From Anopheles merus (Eukaryota; Arthropoda; Insecta; Diptera; Culicidae), in assembly GCF_017562075.2 (NCBI RefSeq), contig NC_054084.1, positions 29,480,308 through 29,544,307 of the forward strand: a stretch of DNA of 64,000 nucleotides. Direction: 5' to 3'. The notes beneath the pieces were generated by a model, which searched no databases, was not told the origin of the DNA, and saw only the letters and a program-made list of their open reading frames with translations. The translations under genes were made by a program, and so were the position numbers. Positions within the stretch are counted from its first letter, which is position 1. Each line of letters starts with the position of its first letter. Positions 24,740 through 35,400 of the stretch are shown piece by piece.

Positions 24740-25121
24740 TGTTTGGTACGGAACCCTACGTTGTGTTTTGTATTTTTTTTACAGATGTTCTTAATAAAGA
24801 ATCGGTGGCTCTGAAAAGAGCCGATTGTGTGCTTTTTTGTGGTACCAAGCTGGGTGGTTTTGCTTGGAGTTCTGTGCCACTTGTGTTTGCCAAGGAGTTG
24901 CTGTTGAGATGCGCGAAGCGTGTTGCTTGCTGAGGATTTGAATGACAAAGAGAGAGTCTAGAATTTGGCTTTGCCGCTTTATTTATAATGCATATTTTTT
25001 AATGGTGTGCGTGATGACGAAACGATCGATGACCCGTCGAACAATTTGTAGCGATCCGCGAAGGTAGTGATGGGCCACAATCGGAACAATAGTAGTGATG
25101 TGCTACAATCGGGAACGAACA
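24740..25121 (-). repeat. 3' LTR of the Pao/BEL element (382 bp)
   Basis: Read on the minus strand it starts TGTTCGTTCC and ends CCAAACA. By eye it matches the other LTR throughout except for two extra T in a homopolymer near 24773-24780. Confidence 0.95.
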
Positions 25122-25154
25122 TACCGGCCACCTTTTGGGAACAATTCCCAAAAC

Positions 25155-25625
25155 TTATTCCTCGGTCTGGCACTCTAAGGCACATATCTTGGAGACTGGT
25201 CTTTTCATGATTCCAGAAGCGGTCCGAAGGGTAGCTACTCGTGCCACAGCATCAGTTCCAAAATGCAATGATACAATGCGTGCCAAAGGCCACTTCAATG
25301 GAGGTAGTTGATCGTCTTTCATGATTACCAAGTCGCCTATGGAAAGTTTATGTTGTTTACGGCTGATGTTACGTTGGTTATGCAATGATGTTAAATACTC
25401 CTTGGTCCATCTAAGCCAGAAGTTTTGAGATAACTTCTGTATCAATTGATAGTGGGATAGTCGGTTAGTTGGTATATGCTGTAAATCGGCTTCAGGCAAT
25501 GCCTGGGGATCCTTGAGTAATAAAAAGTGTGCTGGTGTTAAAGGTGATAAATCATTTGGATCTTGTGATAGTGGTAATAGTGGTCTTGAATTCATACATC
25601 CTTCAATTTTGTTAATAGAGTACAC
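25155..25625 (-). CDS. Pao/BEL pol C-terminal segment (integrase tail)
   Basis: The 156-residue frame has the region found after the integrase core in Pao/BEL elements (DUF5641-like): N-SRPL and LTPAHFLL near the start, FWLRWTKEYL in the middle, and a VGDLV-like IGDLVIMKD followed by a W-P-L-ARI segment. It overlaps the integrase frame at 25592-25625, so the two were probably one frame separated by a frameshift. It ends about 33 bases before the 3' LTR. Confidence 0.85.
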   Translation of the reverse strand: MYSINKIEGCMNSRPLLPLSQDPNDLSPLTPAHFLLLKDPQALPEADLQHIPTNRLSHYQLIQKLSQNFWLRWTKEYLTSLHNQRNISRKQHKLSIGDLVIMKDDQLPPLKWPLARIVSLHFGTDAVARVATLRTASGIMKRPVSKICALECQTEE

Positions 25626-26227
25626 ATGGATTCGTATGAAAGTTGAGCTGTGCCAAGCTGCCGAACTAGATGAGTTTTAGCTACCTTAACTGCGGCTTCC
25701 CAAAGTCCACCGAAATTAGGAGCACGTGGTGGTATTAGATGCCACTGAATGTTTTCGTTAGACAAATGATTAGTTATTTTGTTATTATCTTTATGAAGGA
25801 ATTGATAAATTTCATGCAATGCATTCTTTGCACCAATAAAGTTGGTACCATCTGAGTATATGTTTTTCGGTTTTCCTCGTCGTGATACGAATCGATCCAA
25901 GGCCATCAAAAAAGTGGTGGTACTCAAGTCACCTGCGAGTTCTAAATGTACAGCCTTGGTGCTCATACAAACAAATACGCATACATATGCTTTTGGAGAT
26001 GCAGCCTTGCGATGAGATGGACGCAAATAAAGTGGACCACAATAATCCACACCAACGCAGGAGAAAACTTCATTTATTGTTACACGTGATATTGGTAATT
26101 GACCAATAGGTTGGATTATTGGGGTGGGATTAGCTGTTACACAATTAAAACAAGTTCGAGTTACACTTCTAACGGCTCTCATGCCGTTCAATGGCCATAT
26201 TTCTTCACGAATAGATGATAGTGTCAT
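25592..26227 (-). CDS. Pao/BEL integrase core
   Basis: The 211-residue frame contains the catalytic D,D,E positions: VGVDYCGPL, IYSDGTNFIGA and FGGLWEAAVK. A C-x2-C-like FNC segment near residue 28 fits the second half of the HHCC zinc-binding module; the HH half (HHLKTMHGG) lies at the end of the preceding frame, so the module is split by a frameshift near 26205-26227. In a complete element this would be part of the pol polyprotein and insert the cDNA into host DNA. Confidence 0.9.
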   Translation of the reverse strand: MTLSSIREEIWPLNGMRAVRSVTRTCFNCVTANPTPIIQPIGQLPISRVTINEVFSCVGVDYCGPLYLRPSHRKAASPKAYVCVFVCMSTKAVHLELAGDLSTTTFLMALDRFVSRRGKPKNIYSDGTNFIGAKNALHEIYQFLHKDNNKITNHLSNENIQWHLIPPRAPNFGGLWEAAVKVAKTHLVRQLGTAQLSYESMCTLLTKLKDV

Positions 26228-28596
26228 AGAGGCTCACTCCGCCGTGCATCGTTTTCAGATGATGATCCATGATTAGAAGGCGAGTGAAAGGATGGAAAGC
26301 TGGCATGAGGATGGGATGCTTAGCATCGTGGCTCAGATCAGAATGGCGCAACCGGCCACCAACGCGTATTAATCCATCGTTATCAATAAATGGATTAAGA
26401 AGTCGAATAGAAGAAACCTTAGCTAACCCTTCATTTCTTTTTAAGGCTTGTAGTTCAACAGAGAATTCAGTAGCTTGTACCATTTTGCATAGGGCTCGTT
26501 TAGCATGTTGTATCTCCTTTACCAGTAGAACATTAAGCGATATTCTTTTATTTGATTTGCGAGTGTTGTTAATGAATCGCAAACAGAAACCAAAAATACG
26601 AAGTAATGGTTGTAGTGTAGAAAGACGTTGAAATATTGGATTTATTTCAGTCACTTGAGTTGTTAGGATAGATACCTTTCGTTCGTCCTCTACGGTTATG
26701 TTGTTATCCGGGGTTTGCAAGGGCCAAGAGCCTTTGGGTTCACGAAGCCAGGAAGGACCATGCCGCCATAGATCACTACTGAGGAATTCATTCACCGCTA
26801 CTCCTCTAGATATCATATCAGCTGGGTTTTCCTTGCCAGAAACATGCTGCCATTGGAAGCCATGAGTTAGTTCTTGTATTTCAGCTACTCGATTAGCTAC
26901 GAAAGTTTTCCATGTTCTAGGAGTAGCTTTTAGCCAACCAAGAGTAACAGTAGAGTCCGACCAGAAATAGCATGTGTCAAGTGGAATATCTAATGCATGT
27001 TGTACCTTTTTGAATAGTCTAGCTCCAAGTAATGCAGCAGATAATTCAAGTCGTGGAATGGTTAAAGGTTTCAATGGAGCAACTCGCGATTTTGATGTTA
27101 GTAAATTTACGCGTGCGGAACCGTGTTTGTCTTCTGTGCGTACATACACACACGCACCGTAAGCACTTTCAGAAGCGTCGGAAAAACAATGGATTTCAAT
27201 TTGTTCATAGTGTGGTTGAAAAGCAAAACGGTCAATTCGAAAGTTAGTAAGTGTAGGGATTTGCTCGAGAAATTCTGCCCATGAATTTTGTAATGATGGG
27301 GAAATTGTTGAATCCCAATCCAAGTTCAATAGCCACAATTGTTGCATTAGTATTTTAGCTCGTATAGTTATAGGGGTAATCAATCCAAGTGGATCATATA
27401 GTTGTGCTATGGTTGATAGAACCTTTCGTTTGGTATAAGGGCTCTTGATTATATTAATGTTTATGTTGATACGAAATTTGTCTGACATAGGCTCCCAGCA
27501 TATGCCCAAGGTTTTGATACTTTCATCTGGATCAAAATTGACGGAAGAATGGGTGGCAACAAGTTCAGGTGGTAGGTCAGCTAATACTGCTGGAGCGTTG
27601 GAACACCATTTGCGAAGGAGAAAGCCACCCTTCTGTAGCAAAGCATTCAGCTGATTGCGTAGTTCAATTGTTTCTGGGATGTTATTTGCTCCTGCTAGCA
27701 AATCATCTACGTAAACGTTTTCTTTAATCACGGAACGAGCTTTGAGATACGTATCACCTTCATCATTGGCAAGTTGTATTAGAGTGCGCGTTGCTAGGAA
27801 GGCTGAAGGAGCTAGGCCGTAGGTTACGGTTCCTAACTCATAAGTTCGAATGGGCTGAGAGCTGTCAAATCTCCACAAAATTCTCTGCAGGTGTCGATCA
27901 GTTGGATTCATAGTAACCTGCCGATACATCTTTTCGATGTCAGCTATGAGTGCTATTTCATATTTTCGAAATCTGATAATTAATGTCAATAATTCTTCCT
28001 GTACCACCGGCCCTACTAGTAAGGCATCGTTCAGTGATTTACCGGTACTGGTTTTGGCAGAGCCGTCAAACACAACTCTGACCTTGGTGGTAGAGCTAGA
28101 ATCCTTCAGCACAGGATGGTGGGGAAGATAAAATGCTCCTGAACAATCTTCCCGTTCTCTTGGGACTAGAGTCATGTGCCCCAACGTTATATATTCATGC
28201 ATAAACTTGTGATATTGAGCCTTGAGATGCGTATCGCTTTCTAATCGTTTTTCAAGTAGTTGAAATCTGCGCATAGCTGTGTTTTTAGAATCACCAAGCA
28301 TTTGAGTGATATCAGGATGTTTTGGCATTTCAACTATATATCGACCATTGTGGTCGCGGGAGACTGTTTCTTTGAAATGGTTTTCGCATTCTCTTTCGTT
28401 GAGACTATAACTTGAATTGTGAAGTTCATCTATCTTCCAAAATCGTTCTATTTGTTCTTCAATGGTGGGATGCATGGTTACTACGTGACATGTAACTTCG
28501 TTTTGATTTTTGGATGGAATATTGCCGGTCATAATCCATCCAAACACAGTTTCAACAAGTTGGTTGTTGTTTGGTAATTTTTGTCTTCCTGGACCT
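26205..28596 (-). CDS. Pao/BEL reverse transcriptase and RNase H
   Basis: The open frame runs 28727-26205, but its first 44 or so residues come from the nested SINE; element coding starts at about 28596. RT motifs are intact: TKVRVVFDGSAK, an Asp in LIADIEKMYRQV, and YVDDLL. RNase H motifs follow: FSDASESAYGA, WSDSTVTLGWL and NPADMISRG, and the frame ends with the HH part of the integrase zinc module. Within this segment there is no internal stop, which fits a recent loss of function. It would not be made as a normal polyprotein because the SINE separates it from the protease. Confidence 0.9.
28586..28596. repeat. Target duplication of the nested SINE (left copy)
   Basis: TTCCTGGACCT occurs here and at 28813-28823 on the other side of the SINE. 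On the minus strand both copies encode the same Gly-Pro-Gly, as expected if a single pol codon stretch was duplicated. Confidence 0.85.
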
Positions 28597-28812
28597 TCTT
28601 CTTCTTCTTCTTTTTGGCTCAACAACCGATGCCGGTCAAGGCCTGCCAACCCACTTGTGGGGTTGGCTTTCAGTGACTTATTGATTTCCCCCCATAGCAG
28701 GATAGTCAGTCCTACGTATGGCGGCACGGTCTATTTGGGGCTTGAACCCATGACGGGCATGTTGTTAAGTCGTACAAGTTGACGACTGTACCATGAGACC
28801 GGCTTACTGGTA
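28597..28812 (-). mobile_element. SINE200-like copy 4, nested in pol of the Pao/BEL element
   Basis: Same body as the other three copies in reverse orientation, with a CTT-rich (AAG on minus) tail at the left, and the start GCCGGTCTCATGGTACAG ending at 28803. Nine bases (28804-28812) between the body start and the duplication are unexplained. The insertion separates protease from RT coding and creates chimeric open frames on both sides. Confidence 0.9.
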
Positions 28813-29608
28813 TTCCTGGACCTAGCAATGAATAAAAATGTCCTGCCCCAATGATCATGTCAATGCGCCCTGGTGTGCTGAAGTGAGGATCAGCAAGTTG
28901 ATATGAAGCAGGTACATTCCAAAAATGAGCTGGTACTGGTGTAATTGGTGTGTCACTAGCAACCTTTTTCAAAACTAGAAAGTTCATTGTTGTTGCGAAA
29001 TTATTTATTCGCGATTGTACTTCCGCTTGTATTTGATACCTTGCGCTTGTTTTTGTACCATCAACTCCGACAATGGAAACGTTAACATTTTTTCGAGTTA
29101 AATGTAACTGCTGACACAATCTTTCACTAATTGCGTTTGGCTGTGAACCATTGTCCAATAAGGCTCGTGCAAAATGTTTTTGGCCATATTTGTCGACCAC
29201 TTGTAGTAGTACAGTTGCGAGAAGCACGTTTTGGGGACTGTGCTCAGAACTAATTGTATGCAAAGTTGCCATGATATTTGATTCAGATGTGGTGCTTTCT
29301 GATTCAGGGTTATTATTTGTTTGCGTTTCATAGTGTAAAATAGAATGATGCTTCCTTTTACAAATTCGGCAAGAGTACTTAGAAGGGCATTGTTGAAAGA
29401 AATGTCCACTTCTCAAGCAATTGATACAAAGTTTGTTTCGTGATACAAACGCTTGACGCGTCTTACATGGCATAGCGATAAAGGATTGACACTGATGCAA
29501 CGTGTGACCATCTTTTTTGCATGCAGGACAAGTGTGTGTGTTGTCCTGTTTCACACTAATTGTGTTAGTGCTCATTTTCTTGGAAAATTTATGGTTAGGT
29601 ATACCCAT
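28813..29608 (-). CDS. Pao/BEL zinc-knuckle and aspartic protease segment
   Basis: The open frame is 29608-28712; the last 33 or so residues are SINE. From the N-terminus it has CPACKKDGHTLHQC, then CINCLRSGHFFQQC and CRICKRKHHSILH, three knuckle-like Cys/His clusters. The protease motif is ALLDNGSQPNAIS, with DNGS in place of the D-S/T-G of most retroviral-type proteases; this variant is common in the Pao family (A17 peptidases). A further frameshift separates it from the gag frame. Confidence 0.85.
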
Positions 29609-29690
29609 TTTCGAATGAGATGTGTTGGGCGGTTACCTGTCTGCAACGCTAATGCTTCAATTGTTTGAGCTCTTTTCAACAAGAAGTTTG

Positions 29691-30521
29691 TCATATTTGG
29701 ATGAGTTGGCTGGATGTCTTGGAGTTGTGTTCTTCCCATGCTTGTAATGTTGCTTTATCCAATTTGGTAGCAAGAAGTTCCACAAAAATTGTGCTGTTGT
29801 CAGGAATGCTCTCCTCTAATTGTTTTAAGATATCGATGTGTAGCTGAAATTGGTTAGCCAATTGTCGCAAGTCTGGGGCGTGACTATTGGTTAGCTTTGG
29901 AAGCTCCAACAATGCACGTGTGTGCATTTTACGAAGATGTACTTTATTGGAATATCGATTCAAAAGAGCTTTCCAAGCCACCTGATAGTTTTCTGCTGTA
30001 ATAGGAATTGGTTGTATTATTCCGGCAGCTTCCCCTTTGAGGGACGCACGCAAGTAATGAAATTTTTGGATGTTGGAAATTTCTTCAGAATTATGAACAA
30101 GTGAAACAAAGGTGTCATAAAAGGATAGCCACTCTGTGAGCTCACCACAAAATTCAGGTAATGAAATGATAGGTAGTTTAACACTTACGTTTGCTGGGCG
30201 GGTAACCTCTTCTTTTACCTGATCTGCTGTTTCCGGAATGTACCTTGTTAACGCGGCCTTTGTTTCGAAGTAAAGCTCCTCTGCTTGTGACAATAACGCT
30301 TCGTTTTCGCTGGTAGCATTTTCGGAATCGTCCCATTCCTCGCAGTCTTCCTGCACCATTTGGAAACATTCCCAAATTTTCGACAACCGATCAAGTCGGT
30401 CGGGTATTTGCTGTTGTTGTTGAGGAGTATAGTCTTTTGCAAACTGCGCAAGCCGCTGCATAGACACAATGAGGCTTTGCCGTTTGGCTTGCCTTGACTT
30501 AAGCTTGTCTGCTTTTGTCAT
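29691..30521 (-). CDS. Pao/BEL gag N-terminal segment
   Basis: The 276-residue frame starts at the first ATG (30521, minus) after the leader. It has a basic, Gln-rich N-terminus (residues 1-50), an acidic segment (80-105), and a central region resembling the DUF1759 gag core: LPEFCGELTEWLSFYDTF and FHYLRASLKGEAAG. It stops at 29691, whereas gag-like sequence appears to continue in other frames to the knuckles at 29608, so one or two frameshifts lie between about 29640 and 29735. The product would be the particle structural protein. Confidence 0.85.
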   Translation of the reverse strand: MTKADKLKSRQAKRQSLIVSMQRLAQFAKDYTPQQQQQIPDRLDRLSKIWECFQMVQEDCEEWDDSENATSENEALLSQAEELYFETKAALTRYIPETADQVKEEVTRPANVSVKLPIISLPEFCGELTEWLSFYDTFVSLVHNSEEISNIQKFHYLRASLKGEAAGIIQPIPITAENYQVAWKALLNRYSNKVHLRKMHTRALLELPKLTNSHAPDLRQLANQFQLHIDILKQLEESIPDNSTIFVELLATKLDKATLQAWEEHNSKTSSQLIQI

Positions 30522-30685
30522 TTTTAATGTTCACTGAGCAAACACGGTTGCTTGAGAAAAAATCACTTTACTTTTGTACTCGGAGGAGGTACACAAAATT
30601 TTGCGAAATGCACAGACAATTATTGATTGTCTTGCGAAGAATATGCGCCGCGAGATAGCGCACCAAGGATAATGCGCATGGATCA

Positions 30686-31315
30686 CACGAATTGTGAAGC
30701 GCCTTTTGTACACTGAGTGGTACACGATTATTCGCGAGCACACACACACACACTGTGTGTCGCTTGTGAAGCGCTACGTACCGCGAATGAGTTTGAGAAT
30801 GACGCGCACAGAACACACACTTTGTGGTACGCGTATTGCACCGTGGGTGGTACACGAGTATTCGCGAGCGCACACATACACACTATGTGTCGCTTTGAGA
30901 AGCGCTACGCGCCGCGAATGAGTTTGAGAATGACGCGCACAGAACACACACTTTGTGGTACGCGTTTTGTACACTGAGTGGTACACAATTATTCGCGAGC
31001 GCACACATACACACTATGTGTCGCTTTGAGAAGCGCTTCGCGCCGCGAATGAGTTTGAGAATGACGCGCACAGAACACACACTTTGTGGTACGCGTTTTG
31101 TACACTGAGTGGTACACGAGTATTCGCGAGCGCACACATACACACTATGTGTCGCTTTGAGAAGCGCTACGCGCCGCGAATGAGTTTGAGAATGACGCGC
31201 ACAGAACACACACTTTGTGTTACGCGTTTTGTACACTGAGTGGTACACAATTATTCGCGAGCGCACACATACACACTATGTGTCGCTTTGAGAAGCGCAA
31301 CGCGCCGCGAATGAA
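30686..31315 (-). repeat. Tandem array, 131-bp unit, about 4.8 copies, in the element's 5' leader
   Basis: The anchor GCGAATGA recurs at 30783, 30914, 31045, 31176 and 31307, exactly 131 bases apart. Copies differ by a few substitutions; the leftmost, nearest gag, is the most divergent. Each unit has an alternating purine-pyrimidine CACACATACACAC-type stretch and a GTGTGTCGC-type segment that could pair with it. It lies between the possible primer-binding site and gag. Overlapping open frames in it on both strands are products of the repeat. Confidence 0.95.
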
Positions 31316-31431
31316 CTTAAACGACCGCGAATGAAACAAACCGGTGTACAACTTTACACTTGGAACACACACGGTGGCCACAGAACGCACACAATTTTTC
31401 AGGATATCTAATCCTGGTTTGTCGGCACCAA

Positions 31432-31811
31432 TGTTTGGTACGGAACCCTACGTTGTGTTTTGTATTTTTTACAGATGTTCTTAATAAAGAATCGGTGGCT
31501 CTGAAAAGAGCCGATTGTGTGCTTTTTTGTGGTACCAAGCTGGGTGGTTTTGCTTGGAGTTCTGTGCCACTTGTGTTTGCCAAGGAGTTGCTGTTGAGAT
31601 GCGCGAAGCGTGTTGCTTGCTGAGGATTTGAATGACAAAGAGAGAGTCTAGAATTTGGCTTTGCCGCTTTATTTATAATGCATATTTTTTAATGGTGTGC
31701 GTGATGACGAAACGATCGATGACCCGTCGAACAATTTGTAGCGATCCGCGAAGGTAGTGATGGGCCACAATCGGAACAATAGTAGTGATGTGCTACAATC
31801 GGGAACGAACA
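31432..31811 (-). repeat. 5' LTR of the Pao/BEL element (380 bp)
   Basis: By eye identical to the left LTR except for two fewer T in one homopolymer. TG/CA termini are present. Confidence 0.95.
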
Positions 31812-31816
31812 ATGGC
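31812..31816. repeat. Right target-site duplication of the Pao/BEL element
   Basis: ATGGC, the partner of 24735-24739. Removing 24740-31816 would restore a gene C intron of about 67 bases running from the GTAAGT at 24699 to the CAG at 31839-31841. Confidence 0.9.
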
Positions 31817-32415
31817 TTTAAACTATGGCGCTATCGTGCAGGGTGACTCGGGAGGACCGCTACAGGTGAAGCTGCTGCACAATGCCAAGGTGACACCGTT
31901 CGTTGTGGCGGTGACGTCTTTTGGGAGCGCTTGCGTTCAGTCTACGCCGGGCTCGGAAGGCCGTGAATCGTTAAGCTTCGACGGAGTGCATATCACGATC
32001 GAGGATTTCCTTTCTACGGTGAAGATCGGTTGGGAAGATGCAAAGCTTAAGGCACCGGACTATTGTTACGGTGTTTTGATAGACGAAGATACTGTCCTAA
32101 CGCTTGCTGATTGCGCTAGTTCTGAGGGGTAAGTAAAGCGGATGATCTTTTAGGAAAGAATTATGCTTTTTTCTATTCCCAAACAGCCAACCAGCCACTC
32201 ACGTGATCGTGCTAGATGATATATGGAAGGAAATTGTAGGTCTCTACACACATCCGAACTATCGTCCAGGATCACTCTACAGCAATATAGCAATAGTGAA
32301 GCTGAAGGACCCAATCTTCTTCACGTTGCGCTACTTTACGCCCGCATGTCCCTGGTTTTATCCGGAACTGCCCGATCCCGAGTTTGACATAAAACATTTA
32401 TTAATAAGTTTTTAA

Positions 32416-35400
32416 AAAATGGTTTACCTACACTAAATACTGAACTCGATGGGAATCGATTTCATGTAGGGGTGTAAAAGAAATAGTTATACTGACAGTT
32501 TACGTGAGCGCCTATCGAATTTTTTCGATCGAAAAATTGTGCTGAGGCCGTATATCTTGAAATTAGTCGAAAAATATATGAAAACCGTACTTTTTCCTTG
32601 CCTTTCTTAGACAACTTTTTGTGTTTTACAAAAATAATAATTTAATAAAATAATAAAAAATAATTTTGACTTCATGGAAAATGATAAATATAATTGTTTA
32701 ATAAATGTCACATTGTTTCATTCATAGAAGCAAATAAAAATGTTGCTTAAAGATCTACTACAAAGGAAAACAAAGCACTTTATTCCGATTGGCAGCAATT
32801 ACCAAAATCGTTTCCTATCTCATACACATGTAACTGCATGACAAAGTACCAACAACCAACCAGTCAGCTCCAATGCCAAGCCATACAGCTATACATCGAA
32901 TGGTTTTATCACGAGTACGGCGAAGCAGTCTGATATCCTGCCCCAGAGCGCCAAATGCTCTCCCAACTGGACGCTAATTGATTTCTCCGAATGTGATTAC
33001 ATCCTACGATTTACAGCACATGGTTCGTTCCTGTCTTCAGTTGCTGTTCCTTGCGTCCCGTTGTTGGGAAAGTGTATTAACGCTCATGGTGATGATACGC
33101 CACTGATAAGAAACAAACGAATGGTAAAGCTAATTGAATAATAAATAGCATTAAAGGGGGAGCAAAAAGGCTTTCGAACGCAGCTGAGAGTTGGCAACAG
33201 CAACAACAAACGGGGACTGCACTAATGAACGCAATCGGGCGACATAATTCAGCATAATGACTCTGAGACTGATGTACTACAGAGCGGGTGTGGAGGACAA
33301 GGCTGGTGAGAGTGTGGCTGTTTCGTTTTGATTGTTCGAGAAGCTTTATTTATTTTACTGTAACACTTGAAAAAGCCAATTTTTCTGAGCACCGAAGTAT
33401 TTTTTTCCCCTGTTTTGCCTCCTATATTCGGGTTTCATGGAAATCAGCTTGAGCTTCCGTCAGCCCAGTAGGTGGAACGATAGATTGCGTACGTAGCGGA
33501 AATTAATGCCACCATCCTTCCGACCAACTTTGCGCGAACTGTTGTCGCTTGGTCGTTGTACGTTGCTTGCTCTCGCTGAGGTAAGTACATTTTCTCCCCA
33601 GGTGCTCTCCAGCTCCGGCCTGGCGCATGCGAGAGTAGGGGTCGCCAGCGGATATGCTGCGTTAAACTTGAGTAGGCCTATGTTCGTGAAGCGTCAAGGC
33701 AACGCCAAACTGGAAACAAAATTAGATAAAACAACAATCTCCTTTGGCTGCTGCCACTGGTGCTTTTGCCTGCAGCGAAGCGAACGTTGCGTTTCGTGTG
33801 AACCTCTGCTTGCCATTTCTTGAGGTTGTTTGGTGTGTACACTTGGTGACAGCCCGAGTAGCGCGCAGTTTTCGGATGTTGACAAGGAACGGTTCAAGGT
33901 TTTGCTTTTGCTCGCATGGAATAGTTGACAGTAGCAAATATAATTACATGCGTTGGTAAACTCGGTTAGTGTTAGTGTTTCTTGAGTTGTGGGTTTACTG
34001 CATCAACTGTGTGGTTCAAAAGTTGGTGAAATGTATGAAATCAAATAATGACTTTTTTAACAAACTGGAATTACTACAATGTTAAATATATTGGTTTTAA
34101 TCTGAATACTATTTAAGAATTATTTCACACAAACTTATCAATTGATCCACATGGCAATGTATGGTATTTTAACCAATTTTCCTTAATTTGTAACACATAT
34201 CTTTCTTTCTTATTCCGGCACCCAATATCCTGCTGAGTTTACAGATGTAAGGCACGTGGCACATTTGAGCGCACCGGTAATTCAATATCATCGCTAGTGA
34301 TTGCTCAGAATAATCAAACGATGACTTCACCCATCAATCAGTAGTTCATTTTGTTTCTTTTCCGCACAAGGGGGAAAATATTAAACATTTATTTTTGCAC
34401 ATCCTGTAGTATAAGTGTCCCGTGCTGGCAACGTAAAATGTGGCATGTTCAAAGGAGTGCGGCACCCCAGGCAGTAGCAATTATGTGCAAGTAAGGGTCT
34501 TTGCTTAGAGCTACCCTTAGAAAACACGCTGTGCAATTATTATGATTCATTTGGTTTCGAGTATCTTTTGGAGGCCAGTTAATGATAGAAGCGTGGAACA
34601 TTAGCTGTGCGAGTCTGTGTACGATACAGGGGACAAAGTAATGGCAGTGGTGGATATGAAGAACTAATTTTCCTGCGAATACCAGCAATAGTTTTCTTGT
34701 TAATAATTCAGTAAAGTTACCAACAAATTGAGTTTGATATAAAACGACCTCTGGTGTATCCAAATAAAGTTCACGTACAATTTATCTCCTTAAATTTACG
34801 CACTAAAGGTATTGGTGTAGGCGAATATGGTTCGACTTGCTACCGAACTTTAGCTGCTGAACAATGTTTGAACATGCTCTCTACGCTCCTGGACGTTTAC
34901 AATCACTCTGCGCCAATATTTGCTGAGTAATCGATCATCGACGGTAGGAAGTCTTGTGGAAATATCATCAGTGGTCAATAAGTAATGCGTCGGTTTGTTT
35001 GAGGATAGCGAGAGCAGGACCGGAAAATAATCGGAATTACAAACAAATTAAAACAAGCGCTGTTTTCGATTGGTTTTCTAGAGAATTCAGTTAATATTTT
35101 GTCAGTTTGGATAGAAGAGTTTGACTTGGACATAACTCTCAAGAGTAAGTCATAAGAAACATTCATGTTTAACTTCAATATAACGTCAATGAATTTAATA
35201 AATAAATTGTGTTTGAAACATAATTTTCATTCCTTATCATTCAAAATCAGAGATCTTCACGTAAAACACTAAATCTTCTTCAACATTCAGACAGTAAACA
35301 CAATGTTCCTAATCTATTCTGTTTGATTATTGTTAATAGTAGCGATTTATGCTCTGAGCACTTCGCAGCACAATATCGCTGGCTGCTGACCATCAAGCAG

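Larger units (their letters stand above)
24740..31811 (-). mobile_element. Pao/BEL-type LTR retrotransposon, about 7.07 kb, antisense to gene C
   Basis: Two LTRs (24740-25121 and 31432-31811) bound an interior coding on the minus strand in order gag, zinc knuckles, aspartic protease, reverse transcriptase, RNase H, integrase, which is the Pao/BEL order. ATGGC duplications flank it. Just inside the element's 5' LTR (the right one) is a possible primer-binding site starting TGGTGCCGAC at 31430 on the minus strand; I could not match it to a tRNA. The purine-rich AAAAGGTGG just inside the 3' LTR (minus, near 25127-25136) may be the polypurine tract. It sits in the intron of gene C that precedes the catalytic-serine exon. 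A SINE and several apparent frameshifts make this copy defective. Confidence 0.95.
23395..32415 (+). pseudogene. Gene C: third poly-domain CLIP protease copy, decayed and split by a retrotransposon
   Basis: Recognisable exons are: signal-peptide exon from 23395 (its end is unclear), 23745-23813, 23876-24077 (TAAHC kept), 24154-24314, about 24393-24487, 24550-24698 (ends DTCP), then across the inserted element 31842-32128 (starts GDSGGPL) and 32187-32415. Lesions: a one-base loss near 24258-24265 shifts frame before the catalytic Asp region; the acceptor before 24393 reads AA instead of AG; an in-frame TAG lies at 24609-24611; the exon after 31842 joins the end of domain 1 directly to the middle of domain 2, an in-frame deletion; and everything after about the middle of domain 2, including the clip and third domain, is missing, with the frame running into AT-rich DNA. 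Triad His and Ser codons survive. The 5' exon model is uncertain, and single-base lesions could be assembly errors, but together they argue for a pseudogene. Confidence 0.8.

Noticed and set aside
24298..24948. 216-codon minus-strand open frame over gene C and the left LTR
   Set aside because: Spans two gene C exons in antisense and the LTR; its LTR part recurs at 31408-31638, so it is not a gene.
26269..28782. Plus-strand frames within the Pao/BEL pol
   Set aside because: Antisense shadows of the RT/RNase H frame and the nested SINE.
30686..31315. Regular repeats resembling a CRISPR array
   Set aside because: Units are contiguous 131-bp copies with no unique spacers, inside a eukaryotic retroelement leader.
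33506..33823. 105-codon plus-strand open frame
   Set aside because: Cysteine-containing but no signal peptide, domain or splice context; overlapped by antisense frames.
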